Origin: Paracoccaceae bacterium
Lineage (GTDB): Bacteria; Pseudomonadota; Alphaproteobacteria; Rhodobacterales; Rhodobacteraceae
Direction of reading: 5' to 3'
Assembly (NCBI GenBank): GCA_014762635.1
Contig: JABURR010000015.1
Coordinates: forward strand, 42,832 to 106,831
Length of the DNA stretch: 64,000 nt
Both the position numbers and the translations under genes were made by a program. The notes beneath the pieces were generated by a model. The model made no database searches and had not been told where the DNA came from. It saw nothing but the letters and a program-made list of their open reading frames with translations. This document shows, piece by piece, positions 35,848 through 43,519 of the stretch; within the stretch, counting starts at the first letter, position 1; each line of letters starts with the position of its first letter.

Positions 35848-37431
35848 TTGGCGGATTACGATTACATCGTGGTGGGGGCCGGCAGCGCCGGATGCGTGCT
35901 GGCAAACCGTCTGAGCCAGAAGGGCAAGGTTCTGCTGCTCGAGGCCGGCGGCAAGGACAACTACCACTGGATCCATATCCCGATCGGCTATCTCTACTGC
36001 ATCGGCAACCCGCGCACCGACTGGGGTTTCAAGACCGCCGCCGAACCCGGGCTGAACGGGCGCAGTCTGCTCTATCCGCGCGGCAAGGTGCTTGGCGGAT
36101 GCTCCTCGATCAACGGGATGCTCTACCTGCGCGGCCAGGCCGCCGACTATGACCAGTGGCGGCAGATGGGCTGCACCGGCTGGGGCTGGGACGACGTGCT
36201 GCCCTATTTCAAGAAGCACGAGGATTATGTCGACGGCGCCAGCGAGATGCACGGCGCGGGCGGCGAATGGCGGGTGGAAAACCAGCGCCTGCACTGGGAC
36301 GTGCTGGATGATTTCATCTCTGCCGCCGAATCCGCGGGCATCCCCCGCAGCGACGATTTCAACACCGGCGACAACGAGGGCATCGGCTATTTCAAGGTGA
36401 ACCAGCGCAAGGGCTGGCGCTGGAACACCTCGCGCGCCTTCCTCAAGCCGATGCGCGGCAATGATACGCTGAAGATCGAGACCCACGCCCATACCGAACG
36501 CGTACTGTTCGAGGGCCGCCGCGCCACCGGCGTGCGCTACCGCAAGGGCGGGCAGGTGATCGAGGCGAAGGCCGCGCGCGAGGTGATCCTCTCGGCGGGC
36601 GCCATCGGCTCGCCGCAGATCCTGCAGCTTTCGGGCATCGGTCCGGCGGACCTGCTCAAGGACCACGGGATCGAGGTTCTGGATGACCGTCCCGCCATCG
36701 GCGGCAACCTGCAGGATCACCTGCAACTCCGTTGTGCCTACAAGGTGAACGGGGTGATGACGCTGAACACGCTCTCGGCCACCATGTTCGGCAAGGCGAA
36801 GATCGGGCTGGAATACCTGCTGAAACGCTCTGGCCCGATGTCCATGGCGCCCTCGCAACTGGGCGCCTTCGCCAAGTCGCGTCCGGAGGTGGAGGCAGCC
36901 GATCTGGAATACCACGTTCAGCCGCTCTCGCTCGAGGCTTTCGGGCAGGACCTGCATCCGTTCGACGCGATCACCGCGAGCGTCTGCAACCTGCGCCCGG
37001 AAAGCCGCGGGCACGTGAAGATCACCTCGGCCGATCCGCTGGCCCATCCCGAGATCGCGCCGAATTACCTCTCGACCCCGAAGGATCGGCAGGTGGCGGC
37101 AGATGCGATCCGTCTCACCCGGCGGATCATGGAACAGCCCACGATGGCGAAATACCGCCCCGAGGAGTTCAAGCCCGGCCCGTCCTTCGACACCGACGAG
37201 GAACTGGCCAAGGCCGCGGGCGATATCGGCACGACGATCTTCCACCCCGTTGGTACGGTTCGCATGGGCGCGGACGACAGCGCACCGCTGGACCCGCAGC
37301 TTCGCCTGCGCGACTTCGAGGGACTGCGCGTGGTCGATGCCAGCGTCATGCCCACGATCACCAGCGGCAACACCAACTCGCCCACCATCATGATCGCCGA
37401 AAAGGCGGCCGAGATGATCGCGGCGGGTTGA
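35848..37431 (+). CDS. GMC-family dehydrogenase (choline/alcohol dehydrogenase-like)
   Basis: A 527-aa FAD enzyme of the BetA/AlkJ branch. FAD motif YIVVGAGSAGCVLANRLS, GMC signature 1 near GGCSSINGMLYLRG, signature 2 in SAGAIGSPQILQLSGIGP, and the C-terminal HPVGTVRMG and NTNSPTIMIAEKAA with the catalytic His/Asn. The start is TTG, supported by GAGGAGG 7 bases before it; no ATG fits the Rossmann start. It oxidises an alcohol to an aldehyde, donating electrons to a quinone or other acceptor. Choline is one possibility, but no betB or betI is nearby. A kinase-like gene follows after 12 bases. Confidence 0.88.
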   Translation: MADYDYIVVGAGSAGCVLANRLSQKGKVLLLEAGGKDNYHWIHIPIGYLYCIGNPRTDWGFKTAAEPGLNGRSLLYPRGKVLGGCSSINGMLYLRGQAADYDQWRQMGCTGWGWDDVLPYFKKHEDYVDGASEMHGAGGEWRVENQRLHWDVLDDFISAAESAGIPRSDDFNTGDNEGIGYFKVNQRKGWRWNTSRAFLKPMRGNDTLKIETHAHTERVLFEGRRATGVRYRKGGQVIEAKAAREVILSAGAIGSPQILQLSGIGPADLLKDHGIEVLDDRPAIGGNLQDHLQLRCAYKVNGVMTLNTLSATMFGKAKIGLEYLLKRSGPMSMAPSQLGAFAKSRPEVEAADLEYHVQPLSLEAFGQDLHPFDAITASVCNLRPESRGHVKITSADPLAHPEIAPNYLSTPKDRQVAADAIRLTRRIMEQPTMAKYRPEEFKPGPSFDTDEELAKAAGDIGTTIFHPVGTVRMGADDSAPLDPQLRLRDFEGLRVVDASVMPTITSGNTNSPTIMIAEKAAEMIAAG

Positions 37432-37443
37432 GGCATCGCCCCC

Positions 37444-38319
37444 GTGCCGCAACCCGACGCAAGGCCAGATGTCGCGGCGCGGCTTGTGGCGCGCGGGTTG
37501 GTGCCCGGCGATGCGACCTGGAGAGCGTTGCCCGGCGGGCGCACCAACCGGATCTGGCGGGTGCGCGGCGGTGGCATTGACCTTGTGTGCAAGTGCTACG
37601 CCGGGGATGGCGCCTCGCCGCTCTTCCCCAATGATCCGCAGGCCGAGGCGCTGGCGCTGAAGTCCTTGGCTGGCACCGGCCTCGCCCCGCGCCTCCACGC
37701 GCTGGATGAAGAGGGCGGCGCCTGTCTGCTCTACAACTTCCTGCCCGGGGATGGCGCAGCGACACCTCCGGAAGAGGTCGCGCGCCTGCTCCGTCGGCTT
37801 CACGACATGCCTCCGCCAAACGGCCTGCGCCAACTGGCTTCAGGAGCGGACGCGATTCTCGAAACCGGAGACCGCGCGCTGAAGGACTGCCCTCCCGATA
37901 CGGCCGCGCGGCTGATCTCACTCCGCCCCGCTCCGGTCGACGTCTCCGAAGGTCCGTCGGTCTTCCTGCACGGCGATCCCGTCCCGGCCAATGTGGTCGG
38001 CGGCGCGGATGGCCCGGCACTCATCGACTGGCAATGCCCGGCCCTTGGAGATCCCTGCGAGGACCTGGCGATCTTCCTCTCCCCGGCGATGCAGGTGCTC
38101 TACGGCGGCACCCCCCTGGACCCGGCGCAGAGCGAAACGGTTCTGGCGGCCTATGGTGACGCCAAAACGACCAAACGCTACCGCGCCCTCGCCCTGCATT
38201 TCCACTGGCGCATGGCGGCGCATTGCCTGTGGAAAGCCGCCCGGGGGGACGCCGACTACGCCCGCGCCGCAGAATTGGAGATCGCGGCGCTTCGGATGTG
38301 CGGCAAAAAAGTCCGATAG
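37444..38319 (+). CDS. Aminoglycoside/choline phosphotransferase-family kinase
   Basis: A 291-aa small-molecule kinase with a protein-kinase-like fold. The nucleotide loop is LPGGRTNRIWRV, the catalytic loop VFLHGDPVPANVVG (H-x-D-x4-N), and the metal motif LIDWQ. It starts with GTG, 12 bases after the GMC dehydrogenase gene, in the same direction and probably the same operon. The family includes choline, thiamine and fructosamine kinases. The substrate is not determined; an alcohol-bearing metabolite shared with the dehydrogenase is plausible. Confidence 0.78.
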   Translation: MPQPDARPDVAARLVARGLVPGDATWRALPGGRTNRIWRVRGGGIDLVCKCYAGDGASPLFPNDPQAEALALKSLAGTGLAPRLHALDEEGGACLLYNFLPGDGAATPPEEVARLLRRLHDMPPPNGLRQLASGADAILETGDRALKDCPPDTAARLISLRPAPVDVSEGPSVFLHGDPVPANVVGGADGPALIDWQCPALGDPCEDLAIFLSPAMQVLYGGTPLDPAQSETVLAAYGDAKTTKRYRALALHFHWRMAAHCLWKAARGDADYARAAELEIAALRMCGKKVR

Positions 38320-38521
38320 AAGTCCGATGGTTTTCCGATTTCCCCGAGGGGCTTCGCACCGACCTCGCGTGGCGCCCTTCTCGCGCGCATGTGGCGACGT
38401 TACCGAAATCGACTAGGAGGCGACCAAAGATGAAACCAGATCATTTTGGACTTTTCGCAGAGCCCAACAAAGCAAGACCAAGGTCACCTACCAGAGACCT
38501 TCATCATGCAGTTCTGCCTGT
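38320..38521. other. Chromosomal flank of the integrative element
   Basis: About 200 bases between the kinase gene and the left attachment site, with no credible gene. Before the element arrived this sequence would have lain directly downstream of the tRNA-Lys gene now found at 46 kb. I see no terminator or promoter of note. Confidence 0.5.
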
Positions 38522-38571
38522 CAAAGTGGTGAGCCGTGCAGGATTCGAACCTGCGACCCACTGATTAAAAG
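38522..38571 (-). repeat. attL: 50-bp copy of the tRNA-Lys 3' half
   Basis: Identical over 50 bases to 45938-45987. Read on the minus strand it runs from the anticodon loop of tRNA-Lys through the T-arm, acceptor strand and CCA, plus 5 bases beyond. It is a tRNA fragment, not a gene, since the D-arm and 5' acceptor strand are missing. It marks the left boundary and the displaced original tRNA end. Confidence 0.93.
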
Positions 38572-38699
38572 CAACCTCGGGTCGGTTTCGCCAGATTTCG
38601 ACAAGCTGCGCTGATCTTCTAAAAATACCTTTGAATCAATGATTTGCGTTGACGCAGCCTGCGCCTATGACTCATCAAATACTCCAGAATTCGCTTCAA

Positions 38700-38723
38700 T
38701 GTGCTTCCTATATGCTTCCGGAA
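38700..38723 (+). repeat. Left copy of a 24-bp integrase arm-type repeat
   Basis: TGTGCTTCC, 4 bases, then TGCTTCCGGAA. The same arrangement with the same spacing and orientation occurs at 45856-45879 just inside the right end; only 3 of 24 bases differ, all in the spacer. The second half is part of a 14-bp palindrome (38713-38726) 27 bases before the integrase start. Likely an arm-type binding site for the integrase or excisionase, and possibly an integrase operator. Confidence 0.6.
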
Positions 38724-38752
38724 GCAAATCCTGGACGAAAGGATGTTCGCAA

Positions 38753-39940
38753 ATGTTCCGCCTCACCAAACGCAGCGTCGACCGGCTCGAACCAGGTACC
38801 AGGGACTACTTCACCTGGGATGAGGACATTCGAGGTTTCGGCGTTCGGGTCTATCCCTCGGGCAAGAAGGTCTACCTGGTGCAGTACCGATCCGGCAGGC
38901 GCACCCGGCGGCACAATATCGGACAACATGGCGTGTTGACGGCAGAGGACGCCCGGAAAGAGGCGCGGCGTCTCCTGGGCGATGTGGCGCGCGGGTCCGA
39001 TCCGTCTGCCGAACGGCAGGCGCAACGGTCCGCACCAACCGTTGCGGGCCTGTGTGAACGGTTCCTGGATGAATACGTGTCGCAGCATTGCAAGCCCGCC
39101 ACCGCGCGCGACTATCACAGCGTCATTCGTCGGCTGATCCGTCCCAAGCTCGGAGCGCTCGCCATTGCCGAGGTCACCCGCGCCGATGTGGTGACGTTCC
39201 ATCACGACTTGCGCGAGACGCCCTACCAGGCGAACCGGGCCGCTGCGATGCTCTCCAAGATGTTCAACACGGCAGAGGATTGGGGCTTGCGTCAGGCCGG
39301 ATCGAACCCCGCGCGCCGGATCAAGAAGTTCCGCGAAGAGGAAAAGAAGCGGTTCCTGTCCGATGAAGAACAGGTGCGGCTTGGCAATGTTCTGGCCCAG
39401 GTCCTCGAGGACGGGTCAGAGACGATCTTTGCCGTCTCGGCGCTCTTGCTGCTGATCTACACCGGATGCCGTCACGGCGAGATTTTGAACCTCAAGTGGG
39501 ATTACGTGACGCCGCATCACCTGGAACTGCCGGACAGCAAGACGGGCCGCAGGCGCATTCCCCTTCCCCGTGAGGCCTATGACATTCTGATGGAGCTGCC
39601 GAGGATCGAGGGGAACCCCTACGTGATCCTGGGCCACGGTGAAGGCGCGCCGCTGGTGAACCTGCAAAAACCGTGGCGGCGCATCCGCAAGCTGGCTGGC
39701 CTCGAGGACGTGCGCATCCACGATCTGCGCCACACCTATGCCTCGGTCGCGATCCAGAACGGGATCGACCCGTTCACCCTGAAAGAGATCATGGGTCACA
39801 AGAACCTGCAAACGACCCTGCGTTATGCCCACCTGGCCGATGCAACCGTTCAAAGGGCGGCTGGAACCGTTGCTGCACGGTTGGCCGGGTCCATTAAGGC
39901 CCGCTCGAACGGTAGGTCGGGGTTGCGGGTAGTCTCGTAA
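38753..39940 (+). CDS. int: Tyrosine recombinase integrase (P4 family)
   Basis: A 395-aa integrase with the N-terminal DUF4102-like arm-binding domain (GFGVRVYPSGKKVYLVQYR), a SAM-like core-binding domain (about 95-190) and the C-terminal catalytic domain: Arg in TGCRHGE near 239, HDLRHTYAS near 322-330, GHKN near 349, and the tyrosine nucleophile in LRYAHL near 358. Catalytic residues are intact, so the element may still move. ATG 38753 has AAAGGA 9 bases upstream; a longer frame from 38639 crosses the putative arm sites. It lies at the end of the element next to attL and the tRNA 3' fragment, as usual for tRNA-targeting integrases. Confidence 0.93.
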   Translation: MFRLTKRSVDRLEPGTRDYFTWDEDIRGFGVRVYPSGKKVYLVQYRSGRRTRRHNIGQHGVLTAEDARKEARRLLGDVARGSDPSAERQAQRSAPTVAGLCERFLDEYVSQHCKPATARDYHSVIRRLIRPKLGALAIAEVTRADVVTFHHDLRETPYQANRAAAMLSKMFNTAEDWGLRQAGSNPARRIKKFREEEKKRFLSDEEQVRLGNVLAQVLEDGSETIFAVSALLLLIYTGCRHGEILNLKWDYVTPHHLELPDSKTGRRRIPLPREAYDILMELPRIEGNPYVILGHGEGAPLVNLQKPWRRIRKLAGLEDVRIHDLRHTYASVAIQNGIDPFTLKEIMGHKNLQTTLRYAHLADATVQRAAGTVAARLAGSIKARSNGRSGLRVVS

Positions 39941-39973
39941 TCCGCTTGCCTGCATAACGGCCTCCAACGTTAT

Positions 39974-39985
39974 CCTAACGTTAGG
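39974..39985. promoter_or_regulatory. 12-bp perfect palindrome before the 305-aa gene
   Basis: CCTAACGTTAGG lies 9 bases before the start codon of the following gene and overlaps its ribosome-site region (AGGGAGAG). A partial copy, AACGTTAT, precedes it. The spacing suggests an operator or a translation-level control site. No regulator can be assigned. Confidence 0.4.
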
Positions 39986-39994
39986 GAGAGATGC

Positions 39995-40912
39995 ATGTTC
40001 GAATTCAATCTCAGAGACCATTACTTCTTACTTCAAGCACTCGATGAGATTGGCCGCGCCCTCTATCCTGACACGTGGGTCGGATCGGAGCCGTGGGCAA
40101 CACCTCGCGACGATCCGAAGCTTATTGCGGAAGAAAAGAGAAAATCTGCCGAAAAGGTCCGAGTAGCGGACGAAGAGGTTGAGGCGGCACGCCGAGATAT
40201 TAGGTATGCGACGAGCGCGGACGAGAAAGAGGCGGCGGACCAGCGGTTTCTGTCAGCGAATGCTGAGTTCATGCGGGCGGACACGTACTACCGACATTTC
40301 CCCGAAAACTTTGACAGGTGGATAGTCAGCTATGAACATCACCAACGCCTCGAAGGAGCGCAACAAAAGCTATGTGAGGCTTTGACCTCGGGAGACGTCC
40401 CACTCGTCTACCAGGGCAACAAGGAAGCGCCCGTAACGTCCTGGAACGAGCAATCCGGCTTCCGGATTTTCGTCAATCTTTCGACTATGCGCGAACCGCA
40501 TTGGGAGCGGAAAGGGCCTCTGGTTGGCTCCGACAGCGATAGCACGATCACGCCAGACAACCCGAGGCGCATTCCATTTCGCCACGCAGCTTTTGTGCGG
40601 AAGGATGAATTCGAGCTTTGGCTCTATCGGCAGGACTGGGCAAGAAAGCATCTCCGCCAACTCGGTCCAGACGAGCAGTGCCGCATCCTTCTGAAAATTC
40701 TCGCTTGGAATACGCCGTCGGACAAGAAACGCCTCCGCCAAGAATGCAAGGAGCTGTGTTTGTCGACCATTGAAGGATTGACGGGAAATCAGTTCCGCGA
40801 TGCCTGGCGGGCGTTGGCTCCGGACCGATGGAAAGAAAAGAGCAGACCTGCCGAAGACGCCGTACTGCACATCTCTTCGGAGATGCTTTCCGGGGAGGAG
40901 TGGTTCTCCTAA
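39995..40912 (+). CDS. Unknown 305-aa protein of the integrative element
   Basis: I recognise no family. The protein is soluble and has a charged, probably coiled-coil segment at about residues 42-90 (EEKRKSAEKVRVADEEVEAA), then a mixed alpha/beta part with an aromatic-rich central region (FVRKDEFELWLYRQDW) and an acidic C-terminus. There is no signal peptide or membrane helix, and no nuclease or ATPase motif I can see. AGGGAGAG lies just before the ATG. It occupies the slot between integrase and the replication genes, where small islands often carry accessory genes, so a cargo or defence role is possible but unproven. Confidence 0.75.
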   Translation: MFEFNLRDHYFLLQALDEIGRALYPDTWVGSEPWATPRDDPKLIAEEKRKSAEKVRVADEEVEAARRDIRYATSADEKEAADQRFLSANAEFMRADTYYRHFPENFDRWIVSYEHHQRLEGAQQKLCEALTSGDVPLVYQGNKEAPVTSWNEQSGFRIFVNLSTMREPHWERKGPLVGSDSDSTITPDNPRRIPFRHAAFVRKDEFELWLYRQDWARKHLRQLGPDEQCRILLKILAWNTPSDKKRLRQECKELCLSTIEGLTGNQFRDAWRALAPDRWKEKSRPAEDAVLHISSEMLSGEEWFS

Positions 40913-41058
40913 CATGCTGTTATAACTCACCTATTAATCGTGCAACATTTCTTACCGGTTAAATTTAAGTGTGAAATCTATTAGGGAAGTTTCTGCCAGC
41001 CTACTTTCGATTCACATCAACGGCGCCAAGCGCCCAACGGATCGAACACGAGGTCGAC

Positions 41059-41292
41059 ATGGCAAGAAATCTTCAATTCGCAGAGGCAGAGCTGGACCGC
41101 CTCGTTAACGAGCATGAGGCGGCAGACATGCTCTGCTACTCAGTGCGCGCCTTGCAGAACTGGCGCTGTCGGGGCGGCGGGCCGAAGTTCATAAAGGTCT
41201 CCGGTCGGTCGGTGCGCTATCGGCGCCGTGACCTTCTGGCCTGGATCGAGGAACGCACGGTCAGCTCGACCTCTCAACCTCTCAACACTTGA
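41059..41292 (+). CDS. AlpA-like helix-turn-helix regulator/excisionase
   Basis: A 77-aa DNA-binding protein of the MerR-like HTH_17/AlpA type: NEHEAADMLCYSVRALQNWR forms the helix-turn-helix and GPKFIKVSGRSVRYRRRDLLAWIEE the wing and dimer part. Such proteins act as excisionase or activate integrase genes in P4-like islands. It precedes the 71-aa and Rep genes on the same strand and is followed by an inverted repeat that may end some transcripts. Confidence 0.85.
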   Translation: MARNLQFAEAELDRLVNEHEAADMLCYSVRALQNWRCRGGGPKFIKVSGRSVRYRRRDLLAWIEERTVSSTSQPLNT

Positions 41293-41298
41293 GTTTTG

Positions 41299-41327
41299 CC
41301 CACCTGGGGTTGGCAGCACCAGGTGGG
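41299..41327 (+). terminator. Inverted repeat after the AlpA-like gene
   Basis: CCCACCTGG and CCAGGTGGG pair over 9 bp around an 11-base loop, 7 bases past the stop codon, followed by ATTTTGGGG. The placement suits a terminator or attenuator, but the U-run is short and interrupted, so the call is tentative. Confidence 0.4.
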
Positions 41328-41422
41328 ATTTTGGGGCCGGACGGCTTCAAGCGGGGCGCAGGGTGGCGTCACCCTGCGCCCTTTCTTTGTCTGCCGGAAC
41401 AGAAAATCCCTTGGAGGAAAAG

Positions 41423-41638
41423 ATGGCTCAACAGCCCGTATTCAAGTTCAAGATCGGCCTGGTCACGGCGACGATCTGGGACAATGACGGCTTCTATTCC
41501 GTCGACATATCCAGGTCCTACAAGACCAACGAAGGGGAGTGGCGCTCGACCAGCTCCTATTCGCACAACGATCTGCTCAACGTCGCGAAATGCGCCGAGC
41601 GAGCAGAGAATTGGATTTCACGAAAAACAACGACGTGA
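41423..41638 (+). CDS. 71-aa protein of the replication module, unknown
   Basis: A small soluble protein starting MAQQPVFKFKIGLVTATIW, rich in beta-forming and aromatic residues, with SYKTNEGEWRSTSSYSHND in the middle and a helical basic tail. A clear GGAGG lies 5-9 bases before the ATG at 41423. It sits directly before the Rep gene; in small rolling-circle elements and filamentous phages this slot often encodes a single-strand DNA-binding or accessory replication protein. No motif proves that here. Confidence 0.7.
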   Translation: MAQQPVFKFKIGLVTATIWDNDGFYSVDISRSYKTNEGEWRSTSSYSHNDLLNVAKCAERAENWISRKTTT

Positions 41639-41709
41639 AGCCGGTTCGGACCGCCGGGCAAACCTGCCCGGCCCCAAAACAAAAGCTGCCCCGCCGGAGG
41701 CACAACTGA

Positions 41710-41725
41710 GGGCGCGTCTGCGCCC
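41710..41725. repeat. Short GC-rich hairpin before the Rep gene
   Basis: GGGCGC and GCGCCC form a perfect 6-bp stem around a GTCT tetraloop, between the 71-aa gene and the larger hairpin at 41768. With that hairpin it makes a structured 190-base leader in front of Rep. Role unknown. Confidence 0.35.
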
Positions 41726-41767
41726 GAACTCTCCCCAGATTCAACACCGGGCGCGGCGTCAGCCGAA

Positions 41768-41796
41768 AGAGGGGGGTGATTGTAACACCCCCCTCT
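41768..41796. promoter_or_regulatory. Strong hairpin upstream of Rep: candidate double-strand origin or attenuator
   Basis: An 11-bp perfect stem (AGAGGGGGGTG with CACCCCCCTCT) closes a 7-base AT-rich loop, ATTGTAA, 34 bases before the Rep start codon. Rolling-circle initiators of the Rep_trans type nick within the loop of a hairpin near their own gene, and the position fits. A regulatory hairpin controlling Rep synthesis is an alternative. No U-run follows it. Confidence 0.5.
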
Positions 41797-41830
41797 GGAA
41801 ATACCGCCCGCCACGAAGAAAGGCACATCA

Positions 41831-42979
41831 ATGATCGTCGTTCACAAAGGCTTTGACACCATCACCCTGGCAATCCAGGCCAACATTCCCCAAGAGCTGT
41901 TTGAGACGTTGGACGCGGAACGCGAAGAAGCCGAGGAAGCCCGTGAAGCGCGCCCGTTTGAGTATGGCGGGGCGGACTTCGACCTCTTGCCCTATGGCGG
42001 GAACGGCTACCGGTTCATCCTGAAAGGTGGGCCACTGGACGCGCACTGGTTCTTCAAAAAGCCTAACAGCCGCGACCCGTGGGGCATACGCGTGACACTC
42101 GGCTCAACGCTCTTGGCGACCCAGGGCTTGGGCCATGCCCGCGCCTACATCGAGAACACTCTGACACGGCTTGGCGTTCGCTTTGCCGCGCACCAGGTCA
42201 GCATTGCCCGCGCCGATTTCTGCGTTGATGTCCTCGCACCGGACCTCGAACTGATTCCGGAGAATTTCGTGATGCACAGTCATTCCAACCGGGATGAGCA
42301 TTTCTCCCCCGATGAACATGTTCGGAGCAACGGCAAATCCGGACGCTATACCTCGGTCACGGTTGGTAAGATGCCCGGGCGGCAGGTGATCGTCTACGAC
42401 AAGCGGAGAGAGGTGATAGACCGGCACAAGCCGATCTGGTGGGACATCTGGAACTCGCGCCTCACCGCGCTTGGCCACACGCCTCTGGACCCCAAGGACC
42501 CGGCCTCAAGCCGCGTGTGGCGGGTTGAAATCCGTGCTGCGAAGAACCTGCTCAAAGACCGCTGGCAAATCCGCCAATGGGCGGAGTTCGACAATCTCTT
42601 TGGTGACGTAATCGCGGAGGCGCTGCAAAAGGTCCGCTACTGCGAGCCGGACCCGTCCGACACCAACCGTGCCCGGTGGCCCAACAATCCCCTGTGGGAC
42701 CTGGTGGGCGAAGCGGCGAACGACGATCTGGTGGAAATGCGCAGTTACCTGGAGCCCAACGTGATTAAAACGATCCATCGGGAAGAGCATATCCGGATGA
42801 TTTTCGGGCAGGCCCTCGGCCTCGTGACCACCCTCGCGGCTCTCGAAGATGTGGGCGAAAAAGACCTCCAGACCTTCATTGAGGGGGCAGGGCCAAGCAT
42901 GTGGGAGGCCGCGAAGGACGACTTGGGGAGGGCGTATAGAAAATTGGCTGACGCGCGAGCTCGTTACAGACTTACGTGA
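41831..42979 (+). CDS. Replication initiation protein, Rep_trans/RstA-like
   Basis: A 382-aa protein matching the order of the replication-initiation-factor family (filamentous phage RstA, Rep_trans plasmid initiators, MobT): FDTITLAIQANIP at the N-terminus, LPYGGNGYRFILKGG, RADFCVDVLAP, and the GRQVIVYDKRREV segment that carries the conserved Tyr/Lys pair, then WRVEIRAAKNLLKDRW. It would nick the origin and start rolling-circle replication of the excised circle. The upstream 11-bp hairpin may be its target. The family assignment is from motif order, without alignment. Confidence 0.7.
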   Translation: MIVVHKGFDTITLAIQANIPQELFETLDAEREEAEEAREARPFEYGGADFDLLPYGGNGYRFILKGGPLDAHWFFKKPNSRDPWGIRVTLGSTLLATQGLGHARAYIENTLTRLGVRFAAHQVSIARADFCVDVLAPDLELIPENFVMHSHSNRDEHFSPDEHVRSNGKSGRYTSVTVGKMPGRQVIVYDKRREVIDRHKPIWWDIWNSRLTALGHTPLDPKDPASSRVWRVEIRAAKNLLKDRWQIRQWAEFDNLFGDVIAEALQKVRYCEPDPSDTNRARWPNNPLWDLVGEAANDDLVEMRSYLEPNVIKTIHREEHIRMIFGQALGLVTTLAALEDVGEKDLQTFIEGAGPSMWEAAKDDLGRAYRKLADARARYRLT

Positions 42980-43116
42980 GTTTTGGCAAAAAAACGAAAT
43001 CTTCTCGCTGAAAAATGGCCGAAACCGTCCCGAGACCTGTGGATAACAACGCGGTTTTCGGACGCTCTTGCCATGTGGCCGTGGTGAAAACTATCGGTCA
43101 CTTGAGCGTCCTTCAA

Positions 43117-43278
43117 CTACCTCTGTTGAAATACTGCCTCGAGCTGTCGACGAACATATGCATCCTGAGACTTGATTTCTTTTTCCATATTTTCAATGAG
43201 TTGCATGAATTCATCACTTGGTTCATACGTCTGAGATTCGTCCATTTCAGTTGATGTCCAAGTTGGCTGTGGTTGCAT
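43117..43278 (-). CDS. 53-aa acidic small ORF with strong ribosome site
   Basis: Reads MQPQPTWTSTEMDESQTYEP to a C-terminal helix VRRQLEAVFQQR. GGGAGGAAAAA precedes the ATG at ideal spacing, and the peptide has a coherent amphipathic second half (MQLIENMEKEIKSQ), so it looks like a real gene although short. It is divergent from the deaminase gene. No family is recognised. Candidate roles are a regulator of the element or a partner of the deaminase locus; both are speculation. Confidence 0.6.
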   Translation of the reverse strand: MQPQPTWTSTEMDESQTYEPSDEFMQLIENMEKEIKSQDAYVRRQLEAVFQQR

Positions 43279-43301
43279 TTTTTCCTCCCTGTTTTGTCCA
43301 C

Positions 43302-43519
43302 ACTGAATCAGTCTCTGAATCGGTTCAAGAGCTAATCTCCCACATGGACTCAGAGGTCAATGCGACAAGAAAGAGATCGCACAGAGCGTCTGAGCGCGGC
43401 TTGGATCCACAGAGCGAGCTTGCGCAACCCGATTTCCTGTTGACCGTACCGTTACCAAGGAGTTCATAATACCCGCCTTACGGTCCCATACGGACGCCTA
43501 GGCGCATCGGAGGTAGCTA
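43302..43519 (+). ncRNA. Candidate AvcI-like antitoxin RNA region upstream of the deaminase gene
   Basis: About 220 bases with no supported gene directly 5' of the AvcD-like gene, on the same strand. In Vibrio cholerae the deaminase AvcD is held inactive by AvcI, an RNA encoded immediately upstream. Here the region contains several short complementary segments and a 10-bp palindrome, CGCCTAGGCG (43495-43504), just before the GGAGG site. The call is by position and analogy; no AvcI sequence similarity could be tested. Confidence 0.35.

Noticed and set aside
35737..37833. 698-aa open frame antisense to the GMC dehydrogenase
   Set aside because: Codon-phase shadow of a well-supported gene; no domain recognised.
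38527..38571. A tRNA-Lys-like sequence at the left end of the element
   Set aside because: Only the 3' half from the anticodon loop onward is present; the D-arm and 5' acceptor strand are missing, so it is an attL fragment.
43218..43469. 83-aa plus-strand ORF upstream of the deaminase gene
   Set aside because: Starts with a TTG without a ribosome site and overlaps the better-supported minus-strand 53-aa ORF; more likely part of a regulatory or RNA region.
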